Of a stretch of 20,122 nucleotides of DNA, positions 1-7,225 are shown one piece after another. Source of the stretch: CAYSHJ01 sp964589725 (GTDB lineage: Bacteria; Planctomycetota; Planctomycetia; Planctomycetales; Planctomycetaceae). Location of the stretch: contig CAZPUJ010000436.1 of assembly GCA_964589725.1 (NCBI GenBank), forward strand, positions 1 through 20,122. The letters run 5' to 3'. The position numbers were made by a program, and so were the translations under genes. A model generated the notes under the pieces. That model did not search any database, was not told the DNA's origin, and saw only the letters and a list, made by a program, of their open reading frames with translations. Position 1 is the stretch's first letter. The number at the start of each line of letters is the position of its first letter.

Positions 1-195
1 CTGAGAACTGGCCAGGTGATTGGTGCAACAGACTCCCGTGGCGAAGCAGTAATCGGCAACCCAATTGGCATGAAGAGCGTGCTGGCAACGGTGTATAGTG
101 TCCTCGGCATCGATCCGGCCGTCACGATTCCCGACCACAACGGTCGCCCAAAGGTCATCCTTGATGAGCGAGAGCCGCTGAGCGCGCTATTGTGA
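1..195 (+). CDS. DUF1501 family protein, C-terminal end (truncated by window edge)
   Basis: The first 64 codons are open in frame 1 and end at TGA 193-195. The peptide contains GATDSRGEAV, a DVLATVY-like segment read here as SVLATVYSVLGIDP, and NGRPKVILDEREPL near the end. This matches the usual tail of planctomycete DUF1501 proteins, which have an alkaline-phosphatase/sulfatase-like fold, are normally Tat-exported and usually lie beside DUF1549/DUF1553 genes. The catalytic core and signal peptide lie outside the window, so activity cannot be judged. The family call is from remembered family patterns, not a search. Confidence 0.8.
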   Translation: MRTGQVIGATDSRGEAVIGNPIGMKSVLATVYSVLGIDPAVTIPDHNGRPKVILDEREPLSALL

Positions 196-236
196 ACCTG
201 TCGCGGAACAGTCTTTGATCGCAATAGGGAAACGGA

Positions 237-388
237 ATGAACAGTGCCGTTCACAACGCGATCAATCGCCGCCAATGGTTGCAGGCGTGCAATATGGCCT
301 GCGTCGCTGTGGATTTACGAACTGGCTGGGGACGGGCGGTGCGAGTGCCTTAGCCCAACACTCGCTCGAAAGCCGCGTAACCTTCTGA
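237..388 (+). pseudogene. decayed 5' end of a DUF1501-like gene
   Basis: An ATG at 237, preceded by the purine-rich GGGAAACGGA, opens MNSAVHNAINRRQWLQAC, which resembles the Tat-type start (RRxWLQ) of planctomycete DUF1501 proteins. That frame stops at TAG 351-353. From about 311 a frame shifted by two bases reads GFTNWLGTGGASALAQ and stops at TGA 386-388; such a Gly/Ala-rich stretch is what would follow in an intact gene. I read this as the first ~45 codons of a second DUF1501 gene broken by a frameshift, with the rest lost. It could instead be chance, since the pieces are short. Confidence 0.4.
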
Positions 389-401
389 CACCTTTCCCTT
401 C

Positions 402-425
402 CCCGGCGTCTTGGTAGACGCCGGG
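402..425. terminator. perfect 9-bp hairpin between convergent genes
   Basis: CCCGGCGTC at 402-410 pairs perfectly with GACGCCGGG at 417-425 around a 6-base loop. It lies between a plus-strand gene or remnant and the 3' end of the minus-strand RTX gene, where a bidirectional terminator is expected. There is no clear T-run on either side, so it would be an atypical intrinsic terminator. Confidence 0.5.
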
Positions 426-459
426 ATTTGGGAAAATACTGGCGATCCATCCGTCACGA

Positions 460-3400
460 TCAGATGCCATCCAAAGCGGCAAGCATCGCGGACGTCAGTA
501 CGAACGATTCGTTGATCACGTCTCCACTGCCAACGATGGTGTCGGTACCAGAGCCGGTTGAGATGGTGTCGGTCTCCCCTTGGCCATCAATGCGATCGTC
601 ACCATCTTGGCCCAAAACGATGTCGTTGCCGGCACCGCCCAAGATCGTGTCGTTGCCATCGCTGCCGGTCATGGTGTCATTGCCGGCACCCCCATTCAGG
701 TTGTCGTTGCCATTGCCGCCAGCGAGACCATCGTTCCCATCTCCGGCCAGCAGCGTGTCATCACCATCGCCGCCGACGATTTCATCGTTCCCTGCATCGC
801 CGGTGATGGAGTCATTCCCGTCGCCGCCACGGAGCTTATCGTCCCCTTCGTTGCCGATGATGGTGTCACCGCTGACTCCGCCGTCGGCGGTGTCGTTGCC
901 GATGCCGCCGACCAGCGAATCCGAACCGGTGCCACCCAGCAGCGAATCATTGCCGTTGTTTCCCAGCAGCGTGTCGTTGCCGATGTCGCCGATCAGCGTG
1001 TCGTCGTTGTTACCGCCGTCGAGCGAATCGTTGCCAAGTTCGCCGTTCAGGCTGTCGTTACCGTCGACACCCAGCATGGTGTCGTCGCCGTCACCACCAA
1101 AGCCGCGATCGTTCCCGGCACCAGTATTGATCCGGTCGTTGCCCAGGCCGCCGATCACGATGTCTATTCCCGCGTTGCCATTCAGCGAGTCATCACCAGC
1201 GCCGCCGTCGATCGTGTCATTCCCCAAGCTGCCATTGATCGTGTCCAAACCGTCGCCGCCATTCAGAGCCAGAAACACGCCACCCAGATTGGCGGTCGAC
1301 GCATTCACGACGTCGTTGCCAGCATCGCCGTTGACGATCACGACGGTCGGCGCGACGCCGCTCAGATCGTTGATCGTCACGGTGTCATTGCCAGCTCCCG
1401 CATTGAACACCACGTTGGTCACCAGATTTGAAATCGTGATCGAGGCCGCTCCCTCGGTCACAGTTAACTGGCTCGACGAATTCTTGCCGATCGTGAAAGC
1501 GTTGTTGGCCGCCGTCCCATTGACGGTCACGGTGTCCGAACCCGAGGTGCTGGTCAGCACATCGTTGCCATCGGTTGTTCCGTTCCAGACGAAGTTGTCG
1601 TCGCCCGCTCCACCATTGATGGAATCGTTGCCGGCCTGGCCCTCGAGCGTGTCGTTTCCTCCGCCACCGTTGAGGATGTCGTTGGCAGCTCCACCCAACA
1701 TTGAATCGTTGCCGTTTCCTCCGTCCATCGAGTCAACGCCTCCATCACCATTCAGGAAGTCGTTGGACTCGCCGGCCAGCATGGTGTCATTGCCTTCACC
1801 TCCCAAAAGCGTGTCGTTCTGATTTCCCGAAGGCGGCGGAGGTGGTGGTGGCGGAGGCGGCGGAGGTGGTGGCGGATTCCCGACAGCCCCGGTCACGCCA
1901 TTCACGATGGCATCCGCCAGTCCCGTGGCGTCACCGGGATTGATCCTGAAATACAACGGAGCGTTCGGCTGAATGTCATCCGCCGAGGGTCCCGCTGTGA
2001 TGCCATTCTCGAGCGCACCGGTTGTCCGGTTGATGGCTCCGGTCAAACGAGCCACCGCTTCCAACTGCACGCGCGGAGTGGCCATCGCACTGGAAGCGGT
2101 TCCCAAACCAACCACTTCGATGTTGTCCGCGATCAAGGCATCAATGGTCGCCTGAATGCGAGCGCCTCGACCTTGAGGCGTGGTCGTCGATGAGTTGGGT
2201 GTGAAGGCCGAAGCCGGCACTGTCACGCCACCCACGCCGGTGTAGGGGTCGACCGAGTCATTTTCAAACTTAAAGCCCGCGTCGGTGGCTAACAGCACGA
2301 TATGACGTGCGCTAGGTCGGAAGCCAACGCCGTCGACCGGAGTGGCGGGCACCGGGATGGTCGGCGGCAAAACGTTGTTCGGCGCGTCGGGCGTGAACGT
2401 GCTGTAATTGGGGACGTCGCCTCCGGCAGGCGGACTGGTTTGCGTCGCTGCCAAGCCCGCCGCGCCGCTATCGGTCCTGTCGCCGTCGTTGTTGCCGTCG
2501 AAGCCGGCTCCGGTCGCGACCTGGAACAAAGCCTCGATGTCCGTCTCCGGCAGATCACCACCACCACCCGGAGCCGTGCGGTTCAATGCGGCATCAATCG
2601 CCGTCGAGAACCCAACCGTGTCGTCGATGATAATTGGCTGATTAAGGATGAAGGGCCGATCACCGTTCGCGGATGTCGAATAATCCTCGAAACGCCCCAC
2701 ACCGAATGCCAAATCCGATCCCGGGAAATTTGCTTGCAACTGAGCGATGATGGAGGGGAACGCAGTCCGAATCGTGGGCCCCGCATTCGTGAATGTGCCG
2801 GTGTCATCCAAGAGCAAGAAGATGTCAAGCACTGGCGGCGGCGGCGAAGCGTCGTCATCGAAGATGCGACCTTCCCCCAAGCCGTCGGCAATCGATGCAT
2901 TCACTGAGTTGGAAAGATTGACAAAGAACGTTTCCGCATCGGATTCATCCAGTGTGTCGCCGAGCACACTGACGGTGATCGTCTTACTGGACTGACCGGG
3001 AGAAAACGTGAGCGTCCCGCTGGTCGCGACGTAATCGGCACCGGCCGTGGCCGTGCCACCAGCGTTCGTGCCATCCGAACTTGTAGCGTAATTAACAGTG
3101 ATGGGCACTCCCACCGCCGACGACAATGTGACCATGAAGGTCGCCGTGCGGCTGCCCGAGTTTCCTTCCGGGTTGATTTGCACGTCGTTGATGCTGATCG
3201 AGGCTGCTCGCGTGTCGAGCAGATCGTTACCGATGCCGCCGTCCAAGGAATCCGCGCCACCAGTGGCGATCAGTGTGTCATTGCCCGACTGTCCCAGCAG
3301 CGTGTCGTTGCCCGTGCCGCTGTTATTCTGCAAGCGGAAGTCGTCATACATCACGTCGTGATCGTTACCGCCGAAGAGCCGATCGCTGCCGTTGCCCCCT

Positions 3401-4344
3401 TCGAGGGTATCGTTGCCGGCTTGCCCGTTGACGATGTCATCGCCGTCGCCCCCTTGCAGTGAATCGGCACCCACGTCGCCGAGCACCGAGTCATTGCCAG
3501 CGCTGCCGTCGGCCACGTCATCGCCAGAATTGCCAATGAGCGTGTCGTCGTTATCGCCACCTTCAAGCGAGTCATTATCGGCTCCTCCCAGTATGGAATC
3601 GTTTCCCGCTTCCCCGCGCAGCGTGTCGAGCCCCGCTTCCCCATTGATGAAGTCGTTGCCGCCACCGCCCACGACGGAATCGCTGCCGTCGCCGGCCGAG
3701 ATGCTGTCGTCGTCATTACCGCCATTGACAATGTCGTTTCCGTTTCCGCCGTTGATCGTGTCATTGCCCGCTTCGCCATTCAGGCGATCGGCGCCGTCAT
3801 CACCGAGCAGGCTGTCATTACCCGCTCCGGCCGAGACCGAATCGTTGCCGTCCCCGCCAGCCAGCGTGTCGGCTTGCGAACCGCCCGTCATCGTGTCCGC
3901 GCCGTTGCCGCCGTCAATGTTATTGGCGATGTCAGGGCTGCCAATGATCGTGTCATTACCGTCTTTGGCCGTTACGGTGATCTTTAAAGTGGGATTACTG
4001 AAGACCGCAGCCGTCACGCCGCTGAGATCAATCACATTGTTCGAATCGCTGCCGTCAACATTAATGGCCGTCAGCGAATTGCCATTGGTGGGAAAGATCG
4101 CGACATTCGACCCGTTGCCCAGCACTTGAACTTTACCGGGAGCCGAGGGATTTTCGCGAACCGTGATGCTGTCCCCCGCAGTGGAGGTAATCCACAACTC
4201 CGTGCCGATCATCAGAGCCGACACCGCAAGGAACTCTCGCGGTTCCAGCGGCTCCATCGTTCGCGGCTGACGAGCCGACCGTGGTCTGCGTTTCGCGAGC
4301 GCCAACCGATCTTTCACCAAGCTCAACCAAGACAAGCAACGCAT
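460..4344 (-). CDS. LEPR-type exported RTX / Calx-beta / VWA surface protein
   Basis: This 1294-residue protein is very likely exported and calcium-binding. The ATG at 4344 follows AGGGGGAAGG, a strong ribosome-binding site. Residues 1-30 are basic and residues 33-39 read LEPREFL, the LEPR-XLL-type motif at the N-terminus of many large planctomycete surface proteins. Residues ~128-372 and ~985-1272 are RTX-type nonapeptides (GGxGNDxLxG), with a short third block at ~842-916. Residues ~382-497 are a Calx-beta domain (ATFMVTLSSAVGVPITVNYAT starts it; ADYVATSGTLTFSPG follows). Residues ~506-820 are a von Willebrand A-like domain with D513-x-T515-x-T517 in place of the usual DxSxS metal site. Fifteen prolines (824-838) form a hinge before the last half. 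No enzyme domain is seen. A role in adhesion or the cell envelope is inferred. RTX proteins often use type I secretion, but no transporter gene is in the window. Confidence 0.9.
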   Translation of the reverse strand: MRCLSWLSLVKDRLALAKRRPRSARQPRTMEPLEPREFLAVSALMIGTELWITSTAGDSITVRENPSAPGKVQVLGNGSNVAIFPTNGNSLTAINVDGSDSNNVIDLSGVTAAVFSNPTLKITVTAKDGNDTIIGSPDIANNIDGGNGADTMTGGSQADTLAGGDGNDSVSAGAGNDSLLGDDGADRLNGEAGNDTINGGNGNDIVNGGNDDDSISAGDGSDSVVGGGGNDFINGEAGLDTLRGEAGNDSILGGADNDSLEGGDNDDTLIGNSGDDVADGSAGNDSVLGDVGADSLQGGDGDDIVNGQAGNDTLEGGNGSDRLFGGNDHDVMYDDFRLQNNSGTGNDTLLGQSGNDTLIATGGADSLDGGIGNDLLDTRAASISINDVQINPEGNSGSRTATFMVTLSSAVGVPITVNYATSSDGTNAGGTATAGADYVATSGTLTFSPGQSSKTITVSVLGDTLDESDAETFFVNLSNSVNASIADGLGEGRIFDDDASPPPPVLDIFLLLDDTGTFTNAGPTIRTAFPSIIAQLQANFPGSDLAFGVGRFEDYSTSANGDRPFILNQPIIIDDTVGFSTAIDAALNRTAPGGGGDLPETDIEALFQVATGAGFDGNNDGDRTDSGAAGLAATQTSPPAGGDVPNYSTFTPDAPNNVLPPTIPVPATPVDGVGFRPSARHIVLLATDAGFKFENDSVDPYTGVGGVTVPASAFTPNSSTTTPQGRGARIQATIDALIADNIEVVGLGTASSAMATPRVQLEAVARLTGAINRTTGALENGITAGPSADDIQPNAPLYFRINPGDATGLADAIVNGVTGAVGNPPPPPPPPPPPPPPPSGNQNDTLLGGEGNDTMLAGESNDFLNGDGGVDSMDGGNGNDSMLGGAANDILNGGGGNDTLEGQAGNDSINGGAGDDNFVWNGTTDGNDVLTSTSGSDTVTVNGTAANNAFTIGKNSSSQLTVTEGAASITISNLVTNVVFNAGAGNDTVTINDLSGVAPTVVIVNGDAGNDVVNASTANLGGVFLALNGGDGLDTINGSLGNDTIDGGAGDDSLNGNAGIDIVIGGLGNDRINTGAGNDRGFGGDGDDTMLGVDGNDSLNGELGNDSLDGGNNDDTLIGDIGNDTLLGNNGNDSLLGGTGSDSLVGGIGNDTADGGVSGDTIIGNEGDDKLRGGDGNDSITGDAGNDEIVGGDGDDTLLAGDGNDGLAGGNGNDNLNGGAGNDTMTGSDGNDTILGGAGNDIVLGQDGDDRIDGQGETDTISTGSGTDTIVGSGDVINESFVLTSAMLAALDGI
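531..1392 (-). repeat. C-terminal RTX nonapeptide repeat block
   Basis: Roughly 27-base periodic coding repeats specify GGxGNDxLxG-like nonapeptides (about residues 985-1272 of the RTX protein). In known RTX proteins the Asp and Gly residues form calcium-binding parallel beta-rolls. The repeats are divergent at DNA level. Their periodicity keeps the opposite strand free of stops and produces long spurious antisense frames. Confidence 0.85.
1831..1875 (-). repeat. GGN microsatellite encoding 15 prolines
   Basis: On the plus strand this is an uninterrupted run of GGN triplets, mostly GGC, GGT and GGA. On the coding strand it gives 15 consecutive prolines, residues 824-838, between the VWA-like domain and the second RTX region. 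It is probably a stiff linker, and its length could vary between strains by slippage. Confidence 0.85.
3229..3963 (-). repeat. N-terminal RTX nonapeptide repeat block
   Basis: About 245 residues (roughly 128-372) of GGxGNDxLxG-type nonapeptides, again with 27-base periodicity. The run is interrupted at about residues 331-345 (DVMYDDFRLQNNSGTG), after which four more units lead straight into the Calx-beta domain. Confidence 0.85.
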
Positions 4345-4689
4345 GGCCTTCCCCCTGGGAGTGCGCCCTTGTTGCTAACTTGCGTGAGTCCTCACAACGC
4401 TTGGGCTGAGCCGTCACCGAGAAAGTGTTTTGAGCACTTTCATCGCACCGACTGATCAGGGCCTCACGAAGATCTCTGGCGCGGCACAAGTGCCGCCGAC
4501 GATTCCCGCGTTACGGCACAAATCAATTCGAAGTGTGTTGAGTGTTCCGCATGTCCAACAACAAAAGCAAAGTGCGGCCCGCGATTCGTGGAAGATAATC
4601 GAGCCCGATCAGGGCGTTGACAATACAGCTTTTTAATACAGGAAAATGCGACACCTCTTGCGGCAAAACAATACGCCAACAGCGGTGTC

Positions 4690-4728
4690 AAAGAAGAGAA
4701 AGAAGAAGAGAGAAGAGAAGAGAAGGGA
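4690..4728 (+). repeat. 39-base GA-only purine tract
   Basis: Every base from 4690 to 4728 is A or G, built of GAA and GA units, ending in GGGA and running into CAGGCACTTGAT. Such tracts can slip or form triplex DNA. The adjoining GGGACAGGCAC resembles short sequences I recall being dispersed in planctomycete genomes, but I cannot confirm that here. Confidence 0.6.
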
Positions 4729-4846
4729 CAGGCACTTGATTTTGACGAACGGATGGGGTGCGGCTCATTTGTCGGCCGTTAATCGACCGTGGACATGGGG
4801 CAGATCAGGACGATGGCTCGGAAGCCATGGGTTGATGTGGAGATGA

Positions 4847-4999
4847 TGGGGACTGCTCAACGATACGTTGATCGACGGCTTCGGAGACGACTCCGTTGAT
4901 GCCGAAGCGGGAACCGACAAGGCTCTTGGCGGGCAAAGCGCAGCCATTCGAGGCGCACTGGCGCCTGTGACTTCGGTGATGTTGTTGCCGCTGAACTAA
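4847..4999 (+). pseudogene. short coding-like remnant, unknown family
   Basis: After a TGA at 4844-4846, a frame of 50 codons runs to TAA 4997-4999. It includes LLNDTLIDGFGDDSVDAEAG and, near its end, GALAPVTSVMLLPLN. It has no good start codon or ribosome-binding site, so at most it is the tail of a lost gene. I do not recognise it and it may be chance. Confidence 0.2.
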
Positions 5000-5281
5000 A
5001 CGGCGAAGTGTTCGCTACCGTGTTCCCGCTCGAATGAATGATTCACCCGATAAAAATCGTGGCGATTCCTGTCCGGCCCATCCGTCGTCGAGCGCATCCG
5101 CCCTAATTCCGATTCGTAGATCCCGAACTCAGGTTTCAAGGTCGTCTTGCGGGACTTGCCGAAAGTGGGTATCACCCTGCCCTCTTCCTCAACTCCAATT
5201 CTCCGCCCCTCCCTGCGGATGTCCCGGTTCTCGGGCAAAACCGCAATTCTCCCCTCATCCATCCCCTCCGAAGCGTCGACT

Positions 5282-5974
5282 ATGGTTCGATCTGTTCGAC
5301 AGACAGCGATGCTGTCTTGTTCGTATCGTTGGGCACTGTTGTCATTGACGTTGACACTGCTCGTTGGCGTCGCGGGGTGTTCGTTGGGTGTGATGGCCGG
5401 TAAGGCCGTCTTTGGCGACCCGAAACAGCCGTCGGAGTTTCGGACTCGCACGGGCGTCGACTTGACGAAAGCGGAGAAACGCTTGCTGGTCGTCGTCAAA
5501 ACGCCGCAAGCGGTCGAAGGCGAGATGCCGTCGCTGGATTTCGACTTGATCGAAGCCATCACGCAGCAATTGAAGCAGCACGACGTCAAAGTCGTGGACC
5601 CGGATAAAGTCGCCAAGTGGATCGATCATAATGGCGGACGCTTTGATCACCCCACGGAACTGGCGCAGCAGTTCGAAACCGACTACATCGCCGTCGTCGA
5701 TCTGGAATCCTTCACGCTCCACGACCCCAACAGCCGGAACCTGTATCACGGTGACGCCGGTGGACAGATGCAGGTTTACGAGGTCAAGAAAATCGCGGGG
5801 GCTGCACAGGCCCTGCAAGTTTTTGGAGCCTCCTTTCATTCGCAATACCCGCCGCACGGTCCGGTGCCGATGGACCAGCTCTCACCGAAGATGTTTCAAA
5901 CGCGATTTCTCAAGCACCTCAGCGAGCGGCTGGCAGTGCGCTTCTACGACTACCGGCTCAGGGACGAGATGTGA
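5282..5974 (+). CDS. lipoprotein, first of a tandem paralogous pair
   Basis: A 230-residue predicted lipoprotein of unknown function. A hydrophobic signal segment (residues ~17-31) ends in the lipobox VAGC with Cys33. The mature part alternates predicted strands and helices: RLLVVVKTP (67-75), a helix ending in LKQHDVKVV, then YIAVVDLESFTL (135-146) and NLYHG (153-157). The same pattern recurs in the next gene, including DLESF and NLYxG, so the two are paralogues. The layout recalls TolB/CsgG-like periplasmic domains, but this is only a resemblance. No good ribosome-binding site marks the start: ATG 5309 would give an equally good signal peptide, and the frame stays open upstream to 5147. Confidence 0.75.
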   Translation: MVRSVRQTAMLSCSYRWALLSLTLTLLVGVAGCSLGVMAGKAVFGDPKQPSEFRTRTGVDLTKAEKRLLVVVKTPQAVEGEMPSLDFDLIEAITQQLKQHDVKVVDPDKVAKWIDHNGGRFDHPTELAQQFETDYIAVVDLESFTLHDPNSRNLYHGDAGGQMQVYEVKKIAGAAQALQVFGASFHSQYPPHGPVPMDQLSPKMFQTRFLKHLSERLAVRFYDYRLRDEM

Positions 5975-5980
5975 CCCGCG

Positions 5981-6185
5981 GAATGACGAATTCCGTAATC
6001 CGAATGACGAAAGAATGCCGAATGACGAAGCCCGAACGACTTCTTGTGACTAGGCCCTGCGACGACGAGCCGACGGATGACCGCACGATGACGAGCTCGC
6101 GGTGGTTGTCGCCCCGGATGCGTGTGATTCGTCATTCGAGCTTCGTTATTCCTTCGTCACTCGGGTTTCGTCATTCGTCATTACT
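5981..6185. repeat. inverted array of AATGACGAA units
   Basis: The left arm (about 5981-6040) has AATGACGAA or close variants at 5982, 6003 and 6021. The right arm (about 6124-6185) has the complement, TTCGTCATT or TTCGTCACT, at 6128, 6153 and 6168. The arms form a long imperfect inverted repeat around about 85 bases. The right arm is translated as the first ~20 residues of the second lipoprotein (IRHSSF, FRHSSL). AATGACGAA arrays are, from memory, common intergenic repeats in planctomycetes. Confidence 0.7.
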
Positions 6186-6828
6186 CGCCATCGTCGCGGC
6201 GCTGCTGTTACCGCTGACGGTGACCGGATGTCTCAAGCCGCTGATCTTGTTGGGGTATCTCATCGGCGGGCCACCGTCGATCGAGCCGGACTTCGACGCG
6301 AACACGAAGAAGTCAATGACGGCAAAAGATGTCAGGGTGGCGGTCGTTTGCTACGCGCCGCTCGAGGTCAAGTACGATTTCTCTGCGATCGACCACGAAC
6401 TAGCCAAGTACCTGTCATTCCGCTTGGTGCAGCACAAGATCCAAACGATCACTCCGGATTCAGTGCGCGCGTGGCTGGATGAGAATCCCGATTGGGACGA
6501 GCCGTCGGAAATCGGCAAAGCGATGAAGGTCAAGTACGTTGTTTACATCGACCTCGAAAGCTTCAGTCTCTACGAAGAGCACAGTGCCAACCTGTACCGC
6601 GGCCATTCCGAAGGAATGGTTAGCGTGTTCGAGATCAATGAAGACGGCGATGGAGAAAAAATCTACTCGAAAGAAATCACCTCGCGGTTCCCGTTGGCCT
6701 CGCCACGCTCGACGATGGAGGTGTCTTACTCGACCTTCAAGCAGCAGTACCTCTCTCGGCTGAGCGAAGAAATCGGCCGCTTGTTCTACGAACACTACAG
6801 CGGCGACGACATCCCCGACGCGACGTAA
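6118..6828 (+). CDS. lipoprotein, second of a tandem paralogous pair
   Basis: A 236-residue predicted lipoprotein with a hydrophobic segment (~21-36) and lipobox TVTGC, Cys38. The mature region follows the plan of its upstream neighbour: DVRVAVVCYAP (71-81), HKIQTITPDSVRAWL (106-120), VKYVVYIDLESFSLY (138-152) and NLYRG (158-162), ending in an amphipathic segment YLSRLSEEIGRLFYEHY. Function is unknown; a shared envelope role with its paralogue is inferred. The start is uncertain: ATG 6118 and 6088 are in frame, and the frame is open to GTG 5971, but everything before about 6120 is repeat sequence rather than conserved coding. The stop lies 7 bases from the stop of the convergent cupin gene. 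Confidence 0.75.
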   Translation: MRVIRHSSFVIPSSLGFRHSSLLAIVAALLLPLTVTGCLKPLILLGYLIGGPPSIEPDFDANTKKSMTAKDVRVAVVCYAPLEVKYDFSAIDHELAKYLSFRLVQHKIQTITPDSVRAWLDENPDWDEPSEIGKAMKVKYVVYIDLESFSLYEEHSANLYRGHSEGMVSVFEINEDGDGEKIYSKEITSRFPLASPRSTMEVSYSTFKQQYLSRLSEEIGRLFYEHYSGDDIPDAT

Positions 6829-6835
6829 ATAAAGC

Positions 6836-7204
6836 TCACGGCAGAAACACGGTTTCACGCTCGCCGGATGAGAACGAGATCAAGCACGTGATCTGGTCGC
6901 TGCCGCAATTCGTCAGATTGTGTTTCACCCCGATCGGAATCCGGATCGTCATGCCGGCCCTCATTTCGACCGTCTCGCCATCCAGGCTGTGCCGTCCCGT
7001 TCCAGCGAGCATATACAGCACCTCTTCACAATTCGGATGGTAATGCACTGGGTTCCCTCGACCGGGAAGAATGTGACACAAGCCGACCGTCTGCGCCGCG
7101 CCGGGCAACAGCTTAGCATTGCACAACCACGTGAGCGTGCCCCACTCGAAGGACTCGGTCGACAGTTTGGCAATGTCGGTCGTCATTTCTTTTAAATCGG
7201 TCAT
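6836..7204 (-). CDS. single-domain cupin protein
   Basis: A 122-residue cupin_2-type beta-barrel. Motif 1 is PGRGNPVHYHPNCEEVLYML, with likely metal ligands H54, H56 and E60 or E61. Motif 2 includes G92 and H95 (IPIGVKHNLTN). There is no signal peptide, so it should be cytoplasmic. Substrate cannot be inferred; small cupins of this kind include isomerases, dioxygenases and sugar-binding regulators. A GTG at 7216 would add four residues (MECR) and ATG 7186 would shorten it. It is 21 bases downstream of the metallopeptidase gene on the same strand and could be co-transcribed. Confidence 0.85.
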   Translation of the reverse strand: MTDLKEMTTDIAKLSTESFEWGTLTWLCNAKLLPGAAQTVGLCHILPGRGNPVHYHPNCEEVLYMLAGTGRHSLDGETVEMRAGMTIRIPIGVKHNLTNCGSDQITCLISFSSGERETVFLP

Positions 7205-7225
7205 GCGGCATTCCACATCTGGCGC

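Larger units (their letters stand above)
4345..5281. other. 937-base gene-poor region
   Basis: I see no convincing gene here. It contains the upstream region of the minus-strand RTX gene, a long purine tract (4690-4728) followed by GGGACAGGCACTTGAT, and a short coding-like frame at 4847-4999. A TTGACA at 4616-4621 has no suitable -10 box. Frames from 5000 to 5281 are open on both strands but show no recognisable domain. Confidence 0.6.

Noticed and set aside
428..1822. 464-codon plus-strand frame rich in Ser/Pro (and similar frames at 580-1431, 2302-2907, 3392-4129)
   Set aside because: They are antisense to the RTX gene; the periodic Asp/Gly/Asn codons leave the other strand free of stops. 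Their peptides are low-complexity and have no domain.
4616..4640. TTGACA followed by an AT-rich stretch as a sigma-70 promoter
   Set aside because: No acceptable -10 box at 16-18 bases spacing and no plus-strand gene close downstream.
4996..5616. 206-codon minus-strand frame over the first lipoprotein and its upstream region
   Set aside because: Overlaps a lipoprotein gene with a clear signal peptide on the other strand; no recognisable motif, though the part before 5280 remains unexplained.
5971..6117. Upstream extension of the second lipoprotein to GTG 5971
   Set aside because: The added residues are a translation of the AATGACGAA repeat and would put a long charged leader before the signal peptide.
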